NCBI GenBank assembly: GCA_038137215.1
Contig: JAYQBG010000006.1
Location: forward strand, 1-64,000
Source: JABJAG01 sp038137215
Lineage (GTDB): Bacteria; Pseudomonadota; Alphaproteobacteria; UBA6615
Direction: 5' to 3'
DNA: 64,000 bases
The translations under genes and the position numbers were made by a program. The notes below the pieces were generated by a model. The model was not told the DNA's origin and did not search any database. It saw nothing but the letters and a program-made list of their open reading frames with translations. Below are positions 50,563 to 60,111 of this stretch, piece after piece (position 1 is the stretch's first letter; the number at the start of each line of letters is the position of its first letter).

Positions 50563-52353
50563 ATGCCAGAATGCCTCAGGATTTTCAGTGCTGTCTTTGT
50601 TTCCGGCCTGTTTTGGGTATCCGTGGGAACGCATGCGCATGCACAGGATGCGGCTTCGAGCTGGAAGGATGACTGGTCCCTCGCCGTAGGTTTCTCGATT
50701 GAGGCGGATACGACCGGGTTTTCGTTCCCGTCCGACATCAAATTCGTTCCCAATCCCGGCTCCGCGCCCTCGGACCCCTTGTATTTCGTCCTGGAACTGA
50801 AAGGGAAACTGAAGGTTGTTACCAACGACAGGACAATTCATACCTTCGCAGAAGACTTCATCCCCATTCCGCTGAAGGAAAGCTTTCAGGAGATCGGCGC
50901 GGCCGGCATGTGTCTGGATCCCGAGCGGGGCTACGTCTTTGTGACCTTCGGATATCTGGACAACACACAGATATTTCGTAATGGCATGGTGCGTTTTTCA
51001 ACGACACCGGACACGTTCGGCCTTGAATCGCGCGACCCGCTGTTCCTGCTGGACTTGTTCGCCGATGAACGGGCCGACACCAGTCACCAGATAGGGCCCT
51101 GCTCGATATCCGAAGGGGAGCTCTTCGTTCCTGTCGGATACGGCAAAGAGGCCGCCCAGAGCCAGAACCTCCAGACGACGCTCGGGTCGATTCTCCGGAT
51201 GGATCTCAACCTCGAGCCGTTCGAGAGCAATCCATTCTTCACCGACGATGGCGAAACAACAGCCGTCGATTACATCTGGACCTACGGGCATCGGAACATT
51301 TTCGGCCTGAAACATGTCGATGATCGCCTTTACATCACCGAGAACGGCGGTTCGATCGACCGCTTCATGAAGATCGAGGGCGGCGAAAACTATCTCTGGC
51401 GCGGCGACGACTGGTCCTTCGCATCGCGCGCCGGCTTCATCTTCGGTCCTTCTGTTGGCCTGGTTCACCTCGACTATCTGCCGCCGGACAATGACCTCTT
51501 TCCCGAGCAGTACCGGGACCGATTCTATATCGCCCTCGCAGGTACACCCGGTGCTCCCGGCCCCGGCAAAAAGGGAGAACGCAGCGTCGCAATGCTCGAA
51601 TACGATTTCGACGAGAACCGCGCAGCCACGCCGCCTGACCAGTTGCTGGCATATCGCGGCAGTTCCTTCCAGCTGCCCGTCTCCGTGGCGTTCGGACCGG
51701 ACGGCCTCTATTTCGTTGCGCTCCTTCCTCAGAGCGACGGGTCCACACCTGTCATGAAGATCACATACGATCCGGCGCGCGGACATGCCCACGTATTGGG
51801 GCAGGACGTTCAACCCGAAGTTCTCATCAACGAATATGGCTGCCGTCAATGCCACCGTATCGGGCCAAGCGGGGGACGGTTCGGACCGGCCATAGATGCG
51901 GATCAAATCCAGCAGATTCAGCAACGGATCAACAGCGCAGACTATCCGCAACAGGTTGCGGAAATCGACGCACTCGAGAATTCACCCTTCGTAGAATTCA
52001 GAGAGGCACGAGCCGATATCCTTGGCGCCGAGGGACAGGAGCGCCTCCAGCTCTGGTTGGAGACATATCTGCAGGAACCGGTTTTCGACAATCCTGAAAG
52101 CAAGATGCCCAATCCCGAAATGTCAGCCGAGCATGCCGCCATCGTGGCCAGCTACCTGATTGAGATCACCTCCGAGAGCGCCGATGAAGAAGAGGTTCAC
52201 GGCATGCTCGACGAGATTCGATTCATGATTGCCCGGCAGATTCCAGAATTGCGATACCGTCATCTGATCGCAGCCTTCGGTGTCGGCGGCGCAATCGGCC
52301 TGGTGGTGGCTCTCGGTCTGGTGCTGATTTTTCGCCGGCGAAATACCTCTTAA
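50563..52353 (+). CDS. PQQ-type sugar dehydrogenase with cytochrome c domain and C-terminal anchor
   Basis: The protein has 596 residues from ATG 50563, which starts a signal peptide (ending THAHA). Residues about 40-400 are a beta-propeller of the soluble glucose/aldose dehydrogenase type, with DYIWTYGHRNIFGL (the YGHRN motif) and GGENYLWRGDDW. A haem c motif CRQCH lies at 427-431. A membrane helix (about 567-588) ends in FRRRNTS, so it is a periplasmic protein held in the inner membrane. It would oxidise a sugar and pass electrons to haem. It follows the ABC transporter by 95 bases. Its place in a glycan locus is unexpected. Confidence 0.78.
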   Translation: MPECLRIFSAVFVSGLFWVSVGTHAHAQDAASSWKDDWSLAVGFSIEADTTGFSFPSDIKFVPNPGSAPSDPLYFVLELKGKLKVVTNDRTIHTFAEDFIPIPLKESFQEIGAAGMCLDPERGYVFVTFGYLDNTQIFRNGMVRFSTTPDTFGLESRDPLFLLDLFADERADTSHQIGPCSISEGELFVPVGYGKEAAQSQNLQTTLGSILRMDLNLEPFESNPFFTDDGETTAVDYIWTYGHRNIFGLKHVDDRLYITENGGSIDRFMKIEGGENYLWRGDDWSFASRAGFIFGPSVGLVHLDYLPPDNDLFPEQYRDRFYIALAGTPGAPGPGKKGERSVAMLEYDFDENRAATPPDQLLAYRGSSFQLPVSVAFGPDGLYFVALLPQSDGSTPVMKITYDPARGHAHVLGQDVQPEVLINEYGCRQCHRIGPSGGRFGPAIDADQIQQIQQRINSADYPQQVAEIDALENSPFVEFREARADILGAEGQERLQLWLETYLQEPVFDNPESKMPNPEMSAEHAAIVASYLIEITSESADEEEVHGMLDEIRFMIARQIPELRYRHLIAAFGVGGAIGLVVALGLVLIFRRRNTS

Positions 52354-52361
52354 GCCCTGAG

Positions 52362-52389
52362 TTGACGCAGTTTCTTTGAGCTCCATAGT
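52362..52389 (+). promoter_or_regulatory. Putative promoter before the 52.4-64 kb gene run
   Basis: TTGACG (52362-52367) and CATAGT (52384-52389) are 16 bases apart, between the dehydrogenase stop and the next gene. It would start a leader of about 50 bases. Call by inspection only. Confidence 0.35.
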
Positions 52390-52402
52390 CCGCCTCCGCA
52401 AT

Positions 52403-52430
52403 GAGGGCACGCAGAAGGTCGCGCGCCCTC
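52403..52430. promoter_or_regulatory. Leader inverted repeat
   Basis: GAGGGCACGC and GCGCGCCCTC form a 10-base stem with one mismatch around an 8-base loop, 15 bases before the ATG at 52445. No T-run follows, so a terminator is unlikely. It could be an operator or an RNA hairpin that affects translation. Confidence 0.4.
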
Positions 52431-52444
52431 CAGTTCCTGTGCCT

Positions 52445-54022
52445 ATGGATCTTTCCACCATAGACAGTTCCGGGCTTGATCGCTGTCTTGGAGACCTTGT
52501 CTGGCCCAGCCCCTACGATGCGTATCACACGCTCTCGCGCAGCCTGATCGGGGCCCTGATGACGACGATCCGGGCGCTCGATCCGGGTCCGGACCCGGCC
52601 GCCGTCATCCGGGCCAAGACCTATGACATGGTCACCGATCTCGCCTTCGTGGCGCGGCTGGCCTTCGATATCGCAAACGCGCGGCGCGACGACCGGGCCC
52701 TGCACTACGACCCCAAGGCCAGCCCGATGCTGGCCTTCCTGGAAGCGGGCGGGGATCCGGCACGGTCGCCGGTGCCGCGGATCTGGCATCATCCGGTGGA
52801 CCTGCGTGCACGGACCCGGCTGCGAAAATCGGCCCGGCGCACGCTTGCGCATATCCGCGCCATGCGCGCCGGTTCCCCCCGGATTGATGTGCACAATCGA
52901 AACAATCTGGTGAACACCCTGCTCGGAACCGACGTGCGCCCATCGGTCGATTGGCCGGTGACCAATCTCGACTGGACCCACGGCGGCGGCGTTCCGCCCG
53001 CCCTCACCGAAAGCGCAGCAGAAATCGGGCGCGCCTATTCGCGGGCGGTGGCACATTTCATCGACGACCCCGAACTCTATCGCACGCTCAGTCGTCTCGG
53101 TGAGTATCTGGTCTCCTACCATGGCGCCAAATGCTGGTCGGACTTTCAGGTCTTCGAACGGCACATCCGGTCCCGGCCCATGGGCGACATGCTCGTCAGC
53201 GGCACCCCCAAACATCTCGGGCGCCTTGCCGGCTGGTTCTATCGCCGGGACGGCAAGGAGGTGATCCGCTGCGCCCATGGCGGGGAGAGGGTGTTCTTTT
53301 CCGATCAGGAATGGGGCTTGGCCGAATTTCCGGATTGCGACACCTACTACGCCCACAGCGCGGGGGAACGCGACGCCCTCGCCCGGCGGCTGGCTGCGGG
53401 CGGCACCGAACTGGTCGAGCCGGATCGCGACATCACCTTCAAGACTCTCGGAAGCCCGCATCACCAGAACCTCCTGCAACGCTCCCGCACATTGCGGCGT
53501 AAGGGGCAAACCGGGACCATCGTCTATGTGGCCGGTGGCTATCTCGGCGAGCAGCTCGGCGATTTCCCAAACCGCAAACCGCCCGACCCGCTCTATCTCG
53601 ACTGGCAGATCGACCTGATCCGTGCCCTCAAGGCCCTCGGCTATCGGGTGGCCGTGAAACTCCACCCGGCCGGAATTGCCCAGGACGCGCGCTATCTGGC
53701 GCACTACGCCGACGCCATCCTACAAGGCATCTTCGATCCGGCCACGGTGTCGGCGGATGCCTTCATTTTCGATTTTGCCGGAACCGCATTCTTCGATGCG
53801 TTGGCCACCGATGTGCCGATGGTGTTCGCCGATCTCGGCGTCCGCCCCTTCGACCCGACGGTCTATTACGATCTGATCCGGCGCTGCCCGGTCGTCCCGG
53901 CAGAACGGGATGAACGCGGGCGATTCCGGGTCCTCCGTGACCGGCTTGGCGAGGCCGTCAGCCAGTCCATCGCGATGGACACTTGTCCGACCGGCTTTCA
54001 CGACCGATATTTCGGGCCATGA
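52445..54022 (+). CDS. Putative GT-B-like capsule biosynthesis protein
   Basis: The protein has 525 residues from ATG 52445. It has no ribosome-binding site that I can see. The C-terminal half has GTIVYVAGGYLGEQLGDF, VAVKLHPAGIAQDARYL and ADAFIFDFAGTAFFDALATD, as in GT-B capsule proteins where the KLHP motif and a late Asp/Thr loop bind the donor. The N-terminal 270 residues are not recognised. It is the first gene of a co-directional run to the window end. Function is inferred from fold-like motifs only. Confidence 0.6.
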   Translation: MDLSTIDSSGLDRCLGDLVWPSPYDAYHTLSRSLIGALMTTIRALDPGPDPAAVIRAKTYDMVTDLAFVARLAFDIANARRDDRALHYDPKASPMLAFLEAGGDPARSPVPRIWHHPVDLRARTRLRKSARRTLAHIRAMRAGSPRIDVHNRNNLVNTLLGTDVRPSVDWPVTNLDWTHGGGVPPALTESAAEIGRAYSRAVAHFIDDPELYRTLSRLGEYLVSYHGAKCWSDFQVFERHIRSRPMGDMLVSGTPKHLGRLAGWFYRRDGKEVIRCAHGGERVFFSDQEWGLAEFPDCDTYYAHSAGERDALARRLAAGGTELVEPDRDITFKTLGSPHHQNLLQRSRTLRRKGQTGTIVYVAGGYLGEQLGDFPNRKPPDPLYLDWQIDLIRALKALGYRVAVKLHPAGIAQDARYLAHYADAILQGIFDPATVSADAFIFDFAGTAFFDALATDVPMVFADLGVRPFDPTVYYDLIRRCPVVPAERDERGRFRVLRDRLGEAVSQSIAMDTCPTGFHDRYFGP

Positions 54023-54046
54023 CCCTGACCAGTACTGGCACTCCCC

Positions 54047-55126
54047 ATGCGTAACGTTCGCCTTGTCAACGAGAACCGGAAAGCCCGCCTGCGTTCGAAG
54101 GTGGCGGATTCCGTCGCGCGCGTCCTGCCGCACTGGGTGTTCCGGAAACTGATGGAGAGCACCTTCATCAATTTCGGGGTGGAGACCACCAATCTCTGCA
54201 ACGCGAATTGCTCGTTCTGCGGCTATCGCTTCATGCAGCGGCCCAAGGTCGATATGCCGATGGAGGTCTATGAGAAGGCCGTGCGCGAATATGCCGCCAA
54301 TGGCGGCGGCAATCTGAACTTCACGCCCACGGTCGGCGATCCGCTGGTGGACAAGCAACTGGTCGAACGCATCAAGATGGCGCGCGCCCATCCCGAGATT
54401 CAGGAAATCTTCCTCTACACCAACGCCATTCTGCTCGAACGTTTCGGCTACGAGACCTTCCTGCAATCGGGCCTCTCGCGCCTGGCAATCTCCACCTTCA
54501 TAGGCAGCCGCGAAGGCTATGAGCGCTATTACGGCAACGACAAATACGGGAAGGTTGTTGAGAATATCATCGAGATCGCCCGCACCAACCGCAAGCTGGG
54601 CCAGCCGGTGCGGATCACCTTACATCTGCGCGTGGAGGGTGAGCGTGCATCCTGGGAGGAAACCGAGACCTACCAGACCATCGCCGAACTGATCGGCGTG
54701 AACAACATTGACTATCTCGATGTCTATGACGCCTGGGGCGGACGCATCAAGAAGGAGGACGTTCCGGAAGGGACCGAACTCGACGCGCCAATTCCGCTCG
54801 AGGAAAAGATCAAGTCACCCTGTTTCGAGATGTATCGCCGCCTGCACGTTCTGGCAGACGGCAATGTGGGCGCCTGCGTTTGCGTGGATCTGGAAAGCGA
54901 GATCAAGGTCGGCAACGTCAAGGAGCAGACCCTCGATGAAATCTGGCGCGGCGAGAAACTACGCGAGTACCGATCCAACTGGGTCGAAGGAAATTTGCCG
55001 GAGGTGTGTAAAAGCTGTACCCGGTATCAGGCGGTGGACCAGTTCATCGATGAAAACCGCAAACGTGTGGTTGTCGATTTCACCCGCCGCCGGTTCCCCA
55101 AACTGCTGAAAGCCCTGACCCGCTAG
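54047..55126 (+). CDS. Radical SAM/SPASM-domain protein
   Basis: The protein has 359 residues. The [4Fe-4S] motif CxxxCxxC is at Cys51, Cys55 and Cys58 (LCNANCSFCGYRF). A SPASM-like C-terminal region has RRLHVLADGNVGACVCVDLE, IKVGNVKEQTLDEIW and LPEVCKSCTRY, with several cysteines for an auxiliary cluster. Such proteins catalyse radical changes of peptides, sugars or cofactors. In this locus a sugar or lipid carrier may be the target. It lies 24 bases after the previous gene and 10 before a methyltransferase. Confidence 0.85.
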   Translation: MRNVRLVNENRKARLRSKVADSVARVLPHWVFRKLMESTFINFGVETTNLCNANCSFCGYRFMQRPKVDMPMEVYEKAVREYAANGGGNLNFTPTVGDPLVDKQLVERIKMARAHPEIQEIFLYTNAILLERFGYETFLQSGLSRLAISTFIGSREGYERYYGNDKYGKVVENIIEIARTNRKLGQPVRITLHLRVEGERASWEETETYQTIAELIGVNNIDYLDVYDAWGGRIKKEDVPEGTELDAPIPLEEKIKSPCFEMYRRLHVLADGNVGACVCVDLESEIKVGNVKEQTLDEIWRGEKLREYRSNWVEGNLPEVCKSCTRYQAVDQFIDENRKRVVVDFTRRRFPKLLKALTR

Positions 55127-55136
55127 GTCGCGCGCC

Positions 55137-55910
55137 ATGGCCCGCAACATTCCCGATTTTAACCTGGCCGAGGCGATGACGTCGCTTTATCGGTCCGGCG
55201 ACTATTTTGTGTCGGTTCCCGCCGGGGAGACCGCGCCCGAAGACGACACCTACTGGACCAAATCCATCGACCCGGACGGCAAGGAGCGTGACCGGTTTGG
55301 CGAACGGGATCAGTATATCGCCAACATCAAGCCAGAGCTGGACTTCATCGCCGGGCTGACACCTGGCCGTGTGCTGGACATTGGCTGCGGACCCGGCTGG
55401 CTGCTTTCCGCACTCGATCCGGCCTGGGAGCGGCACGGCGTCGAGCTGTCCACGGCGGCGGCCGAACACGCCGCCCGGTATGGCGAGATTTTCGTCGGGT
55501 CCTTCGAGCAGGCCGTCTATGAACCGGCGAGCTTCAATCTGATCGTGATGTATCATGTGATCGAACACCTGCCGGACCCGGTGGATGCCGTGCAGCGCGC
55601 CTTCTCCCTGTTGCGCGAGGGCGGGCGGCTGGTGCTCGGTACACCGGATTTCGATTCCGGCTGTGCACGCCGATACGGTAACCAGTACCGCATGCTGGAC
55701 GACCCGACCCATATCAGCCTGTTCTCGAACGATTCGATGCATCGTTGTCTGCGTGACAACGGGTTTCACATCGACCAGGTCGAGTACCCCTATTTCGAGA
55801 CCCAGTGGTTCAACAAGGAGAACCTCTTGCGGATGCTCGATACGGACGGCATTTCGCCGCCCTTCTACGGCAACTTCATGACCTTCTACGGAACCCGCCG
55901 TAAAGGCTGA
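55137..55910 (+). CDS. Class I SAM-dependent methyltransferase
   Basis: The protein has 257 residues. Motif I is VLDIGCGPGWLLSAL (about 79-93), followed by HGVELSTAAAEHAARYG and FNLIVMYHVIEHLPDPVDAV, the methyltransf_23 layout. It has LREGGRLVLGTPDFDSG and HISLFSNDSMHRCLRDNGF later. Sugar methyltransferases of glycan loci often look like this. It lies between the radical SAM protein and an asparagine synthase. The substrate is unknown. Confidence 0.85.
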   Translation: MARNIPDFNLAEAMTSLYRSGDYFVSVPAGETAPEDDTYWTKSIDPDGKERDRFGERDQYIANIKPELDFIAGLTPGRVLDIGCGPGWLLSALDPAWERHGVELSTAAAEHAARYGEIFVGSFEQAVYEPASFNLIVMYHVIEHLPDPVDAVQRAFSLLREGGRLVLGTPDFDSGCARRYGNQYRMLDDPTHISLFSNDSMHRCLRDNGFHIDQVEYPYFETQWFNKENLLRMLDTDGISPPFYGNFMTFYGTRRKG

Positions 55911-55925
55911 TCTGACCCTTTCGAC

Positions 55926-57755
55926 ATGTGCGGCTTTGTAGCGCTGAACGAGCCGGGGCGACTCTTCGACGAGTCGCTCCTCTCGGCCATGGAGTCCGAC
56001 CTGCATCACCGCGGGCCGGATTCCGGCGGCATGACGATTGAGGCCGGCTTCGCGCTGGCCTTCCGCCGGCTTGCGATCCTCGACCCCGATGCCGGTTCCG
56101 ACCAGCCGATGACCGACCCGAGCGGGCGGATCACTATCACCTTCAACGGTGAGATCTACAACTATCGCCGCCTACGCGCCGAACTGGAGGCAGCAGGCAC
56201 CACCTTCCGCACGACCGGCGATACCGAGGTCATCCTCGCCGCCTACCTCGCCTGGGGGACCGAGTGCTTTGTACGGCTGGAAGGCATGTTTGCGATTGTC
56301 ATCATCGATCGACAGACCAACGAGCTGATCGCGGCCCGCGACCCGTTCGGTATCAAGCCGCTCTATATCGCGCGCCACGGTCCCCTGATCGGACTGGCGT
56401 CCGAGATGCGGCCGCTCGCCCGGCTGTTTCCGGTATCAGTGGACCGGGATGCCCTGGCCGATCTTCTGGTCTTCCGCTTTGCCGCCGGACGGCTGAGCAA
56501 TCTCTCGGGTATCGAATCCCTGCCCGGGGGAAGCTGTATGATGCAGTCACTCACCACCGGCGCCCACCGGACCCATCGCTTCAGCGATCCGCTGGACACA
56601 ATTGCGCCCGACCCGTCCATCGACCGGGACACGGCCATCGCCCAGGCCCGCAGCGCCATCGTGGAGTCCGTGCGCGATCACCTCGCCAGCGATGTCGGCT
56701 ACACGGTGCAACTGTCGGGCGGGGTCGATTCCAGCCTGGTCAGCGCCATCGCCCAGAACGAAACCGGCGGGCAGTTGGCCTCCTTCGGCGTCCATATACC
56801 CGGCTTTGCACAGGATGAAGCGCCCTACCGCAAACAGGCGGTGGACCGGATCGGCCTCGACCATCAGGAAATCGCACTCGACGGCCATGCCTTTGCCGAT
56901 GCGTTGCCCCGTGCGGCCCGGCATATGGAAGGCCCGGTGCCCCACTATGGCTGCGTCATGCTGATGTTGCTCTGTGACCGCATCCGCGAACGCTCCAAGG
57001 TGGTGCTGACCGGCGAGGGTGCCGACGAAATGTTCGGTGGATACAAGCGCTATGGCATCTGGCGTGACCTGGCTGAGAAAGGCCGGCTGGCCAAACTGGT
57101 GCCGTCCTGGATGTGGCCGATGCTCCAGCGGTGGCGCGAAATCCAGCGCTACAGCGGACGCGACCCGGCGATTTTCGGTGCGGTCTATCACGACTTCCTG
57201 GCGCTGCACGAACTATTCCCCGAACTGGTGCCGGTACCCGGCGCGCGGGAAGCCGCCGCCGCGCGCTTCAGCGACTTTCGCGAGCGGATGTTTGCCGTCG
57301 ATCAGACCTCCTATCTGCCCTCTCTGCTGATGCGTCAGGACAAGATGGCCATGGCGGCTTCCGTCGAGGCCCGGGTTCCCTTCACCCATATGCCGCTGGC
57401 AGAGGTGGTGAACCGCTTCCCGGCGAAACTGCGTGCGCCGGGCGGCGACACCAAACCGATCCTCAAATCCGTGGCCGAAGAATTCCTCCCCCACGACCTG
57501 ATCCATCGCCGCAAGGTCGGCCTAGCGCTGCCGCTCGACGAATGGCTGGCGGATTCCGAAGGGCTCGGCCGGTATCTCGACCTGCTGACACAAGCCGACA
57601 GCCGGCTGGCGGCCTATACCGATCCGGTGAAACTGCGCCATGTGGTGGACCGGTTCCGCCGCGGCGATCACAACCGATTGCCACCACTCGCGCATCTGGT
57701 GAACCTTGAGGTCTGGTTGCGCAACCTGCCCGGCAGCCCGGCTGAGCGGCCCTAG
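55926..57755 (+). CDS. asnB: Asparagine synthase (glutamine-hydrolysing) 1
   Basis: The protein has 609 residues. It begins MCGFVAL, with the glutaminase nucleophile Cys2, then HHRGPDSGGM, FNGEIYNYRRLRAEL and TTGDTEVILAAYLAWG. The synthase PP-loop is SGGVDSS (264-270), followed by LTGEGADEMFGGYKRY. It makes an amide through a beta-aspartyl-AMP-like intermediate using glutamine. In glycan loci these enzymes often amidate uronic acids. It lies between a methyltransferase and a glycosyltransferase, both within 20 bases. Confidence 0.88.
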   Translation: MCGFVALNEPGRLFDESLLSAMESDLHHRGPDSGGMTIEAGFALAFRRLAILDPDAGSDQPMTDPSGRITITFNGEIYNYRRLRAELEAAGTTFRTTGDTEVILAAYLAWGTECFVRLEGMFAIVIIDRQTNELIAARDPFGIKPLYIARHGPLIGLASEMRPLARLFPVSVDRDALADLLVFRFAAGRLSNLSGIESLPGGSCMMQSLTTGAHRTHRFSDPLDTIAPDPSIDRDTAIAQARSAIVESVRDHLASDVGYTVQLSGGVDSSLVSAIAQNETGGQLASFGVHIPGFAQDEAPYRKQAVDRIGLDHQEIALDGHAFADALPRAARHMEGPVPHYGCVMLMLLCDRIRERSKVVLTGEGADEMFGGYKRYGIWRDLAEKGRLAKLVPSWMWPMLQRWREIQRYSGRDPAIFGAVYHDFLALHELFPELVPVPGAREAAAARFSDFRERMFAVDQTSYLPSLLMRQDKMAMAASVEARVPFTHMPLAEVVNRFPAKLRAPGGDTKPILKSVAEEFLPHDLIHRRKVGLALPLDEWLADSEGLGRYLDLLTQADSRLAAYTDPVKLRHVVDRFRRGDHNRLPPLAHLVNLEVWLRNLPGSPAERP

Positions 57756-57760
57756 CGGCC

Positions 57761-58876
57761 ATGCTTCGAGTCCATCTTCTGACCCGTGGTTTTGCCACAC
57801 CGAACGGGCGCGCCTTTCTGTTTCCGCTGGTGGTGCACCGCAGGGCGCTGGCGCAGGCCGGTCTCGACATTCGCGTCCTCAACGACCCGAAGGACGTCCG
57901 GGCCACGGACTGCGATCTTTTGTTTGTCGAGAGCCGGGTCTTCAGCCCGCGCTGGGCGGCAGAGGGCGACGAGCGGGTGCTCGCCGATATCGCGGAACTG
58001 GCAGATCATGCGCCGCTGGTGTGGTTCGATATTTCCGACAGCACGGGCTGGCTGCAATCCCAGGTGCTGCCGCTGGTGCGTCTTTACTGCAAATCCCAGC
58101 TGCTCGCCGACCGGTCGGAGTACACCCGCCCCCATTACGGCAACCGCATCTGGGCCGACCACTATCACCGCACGGATGGCGTCACCGATGACGAACCCGC
58201 CGAGCCCCGAATCGTCAACGATCCGGCGCTGCTGGACCGTTTGCGCGTGTCGTGGAACTCGGGCCTGGCCGATTACAGCCTGCATGGCCCCCTCCGCATG
58301 GCCATGCACCAACGCATACCGCTGAATGCGCTCTTGCGGTTCCCGACCGATTTCACGCCACCCGGCAGAGACCGATCGATCGGCTTCACCTGCCGGATGG
58401 GAACCGGCTATGCTCGCGATACGGTTGCCCATCAGCGCCGCCGGATTGCCGGTCTGCTCGCGGGGCGAATGGCGACAGACAAGCTTGACCGCCGTGCCTT
58501 CCTCGAAGAGATGCGCAACGCACGCCTCGTCGTCTCGCCGTTCGGCTTTGGCGAAATCACACTGAAGGATTTTGAGGCGCTGCTCTGTGGCGCGGCCTTG
58601 CTGAAACCGGATATGTCCCACCTGGAAACCTGGCCCGATCTGTTTCGCAACTGTGAGACCATGCTGGCCCACAAATGGGATCTTTCGGATTTTCTCGACT
58701 GCCTCGACGCCGCCGAGGACGGGGCATTCGACCTGCCCGCGATCGCGCAAGCCGGTCAGGAGACCTACCGGGCCGCGCTGTCCGGCCCTTCGGCGGGGGA
58801 GAATTTCGCCAACCGGGTCCGGCAGATTGCCGAGCAGGCACTGGCCATGCCCGAACGGACGGCACCGGCAGCATGA
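57761..58876 (+). CDS. Glycosyltransferase-like protein (GT-B)
   Basis: The protein has 371 residues. It begins LRVHLLTRGFATPNGRAFLFPL and has a C-terminal block RNARLVVSPFGFGEITLKDFEALLCGAALLKPD, a pattern seen in glycosyl-transferase family 1-like proteins where a Glu pair binds the donor. The middle (about 85-175) is not recognised. It starts five bases after the asparagine synthase and its stop overlaps the next glycosyltransferase by four bases (ATGA). Substrate unknown. Confidence 0.7.
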   Translation: MLRVHLLTRGFATPNGRAFLFPLVVHRRALAQAGLDIRVLNDPKDVRATDCDLLFVESRVFSPRWAAEGDERVLADIAELADHAPLVWFDISDSTGWLQSQVLPLVRLYCKSQLLADRSEYTRPHYGNRIWADHYHRTDGVTDDEPAEPRIVNDPALLDRLRVSWNSGLADYSLHGPLRMAMHQRIPLNALLRFPTDFTPPGRDRSIGFTCRMGTGYARDTVAHQRRRIAGLLAGRMATDKLDRRAFLEEMRNARLVVSPFGFGEITLKDFEALLCGAALLKPDMSHLETWPDLFRNCETMLAHKWDLSDFLDCLDAAEDGAFDLPAIAQAGQETYRAALSGPSAGENFANRVRQIAEQALAMPERTAPAA

Positions 58877-60111
58877 CCGATACGCAACTGACCATCGGCA
58901 TGCCGACCTCGACCTTCTTGCCTGCGCTGGGCGGCGTAGAGATCGGGCTGCACAATATCGCGACCCGGCTGCTGGCCCGTGGCCACACACCGGTGATCGC
59001 CGCCCCCGCCGGAAGCGTCCGTGCACTGCGCCAGACCGGGATCAAGTTGCCCTACAAGGTGGAAAGTTTTCCGCCGAAGACCCTGACCCTGATTCAGCAC
59101 TGGCCTGACCTTGGAACGCGGTTTCTGGCAGGCTGGCTCGCCCGCTTCGAACGGCAAAACCGGATTAACGCCTGGCATGCCACAGTGGGGTTTCCGACCG
59201 GCGTGGCCACTATCCGCCACGCTGCCGGCCGGCGGCCGCATTTGGTGCGTTGCGCGGGCGAAGACATCCAGATCGCGCCCGAGCTGGGTTACGGCATGCG
59301 TCTCAATCCAAAGATCGACCGGCTGGTGCGCGACTGGCTGCCGCGTGCGGATGTTCTGGTCGCGATCACGGATTCGGTGGCCGAGGAATACAGAAAGCTC
59401 GGGGTCACGGCTGCGCATATCCGGGCTATCCCCAACGGGGTCGATCTGGACCGGTTCCGCCAGCCGGTCGATCGTGGCGCCATCCGCGCGCGCCATGGCA
59501 TTAAAGAAGACACCTTTCTGTTTACCGCTGTCGGTCGCAATCACCCCAAGAAGGGCTACGGCGACCTCCTGACCGCCATGCGCGGCCTGATCGATCAGGG
59601 CCAATCCGGTTTCGTGGTGGCGCTGGCCGGAAAAGATACCGAGGCCCTGGCGTCCAAAGCCGCAGCGCTCGGCCTAGGCGACCGGGTTCGTCTGCTCGGG
59701 CCCATGGGGCAGCCCATGCTGGGTGACGGCCTGAAACTTCCCGGCGAGGATCTTGTGGACCTGTACCGAGCGGCCGATGGCTTTGTGTTTCCCTCCCATG
59801 TCGAAACCTTCGGCATCGCGCTGGTCGAAGCCATGGCCGCCGGCCTTCCCATCATCACCACGGACGGCCCGGGATGCCGGAACATCATCGAAGACGGGCG
59901 CTGGGGTGAAATGGTGCCGGCCGGCAACCCCGAAGCCCTGTGCACCGCGATGCAGAAATTGATGACCGAACCCGATCTGCGCCAGAAACGCACCGCGCAA
60001 GCGCACGAACGGGCAGAGGCCTTTTCCTGGGACGCCATCGTGGACCAGTATGTGAAGGTCTATCGTGACACCATGGCGATGGCGGGCCGACAGGAACAGG
60101 AAAACTCATGA
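58873..60111 (+). CDS. Glycosyltransferase family 4
   Basis: The protein has 412 residues from ATG 58873. It has the N-terminal loop FLPALGGVEIGLHNIATRLL, IPNGVDLDRFRQPVDR, FLFTAVGRNHPKKGYGDLL, and the retaining EX7E block HVETFGIALVEAMAAGLPII near 310. It is a classic GT4. It transfers a sugar from an NDP donor in the cytoplasm. It overlaps the upstream GT-B gene and the KdsC-like gene (ATGA both times). Donor and acceptor unknown. Confidence 0.88.
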   Translation: MTDTQLTIGMPTSTFLPALGGVEIGLHNIATRLLARGHTPVIAAPAGSVRALRQTGIKLPYKVESFPPKTLTLIQHWPDLGTRFLAGWLARFERQNRINAWHATVGFPTGVATIRHAAGRRPHLVRCAGEDIQIAPELGYGMRLNPKIDRLVRDWLPRADVLVAITDSVAEEYRKLGVTAAHIRAIPNGVDLDRFRQPVDRGAIRARHGIKEDTFLFTAVGRNHPKKGYGDLLTAMRGLIDQGQSGFVVALAGKDTEALASKAAALGLGDRVRLLGPMGQPMLGDGLKLPGEDLVDLYRAADGFVFPSHVETFGIALVEAMAAGLPIITTDGPGCRNIIEDGRWGEMVPAGNPEALCTAMQKLMTEPDLRQKRTAQAHERAEAFSWDAIVDQYVKVYRDTMAMAGRQEQENS

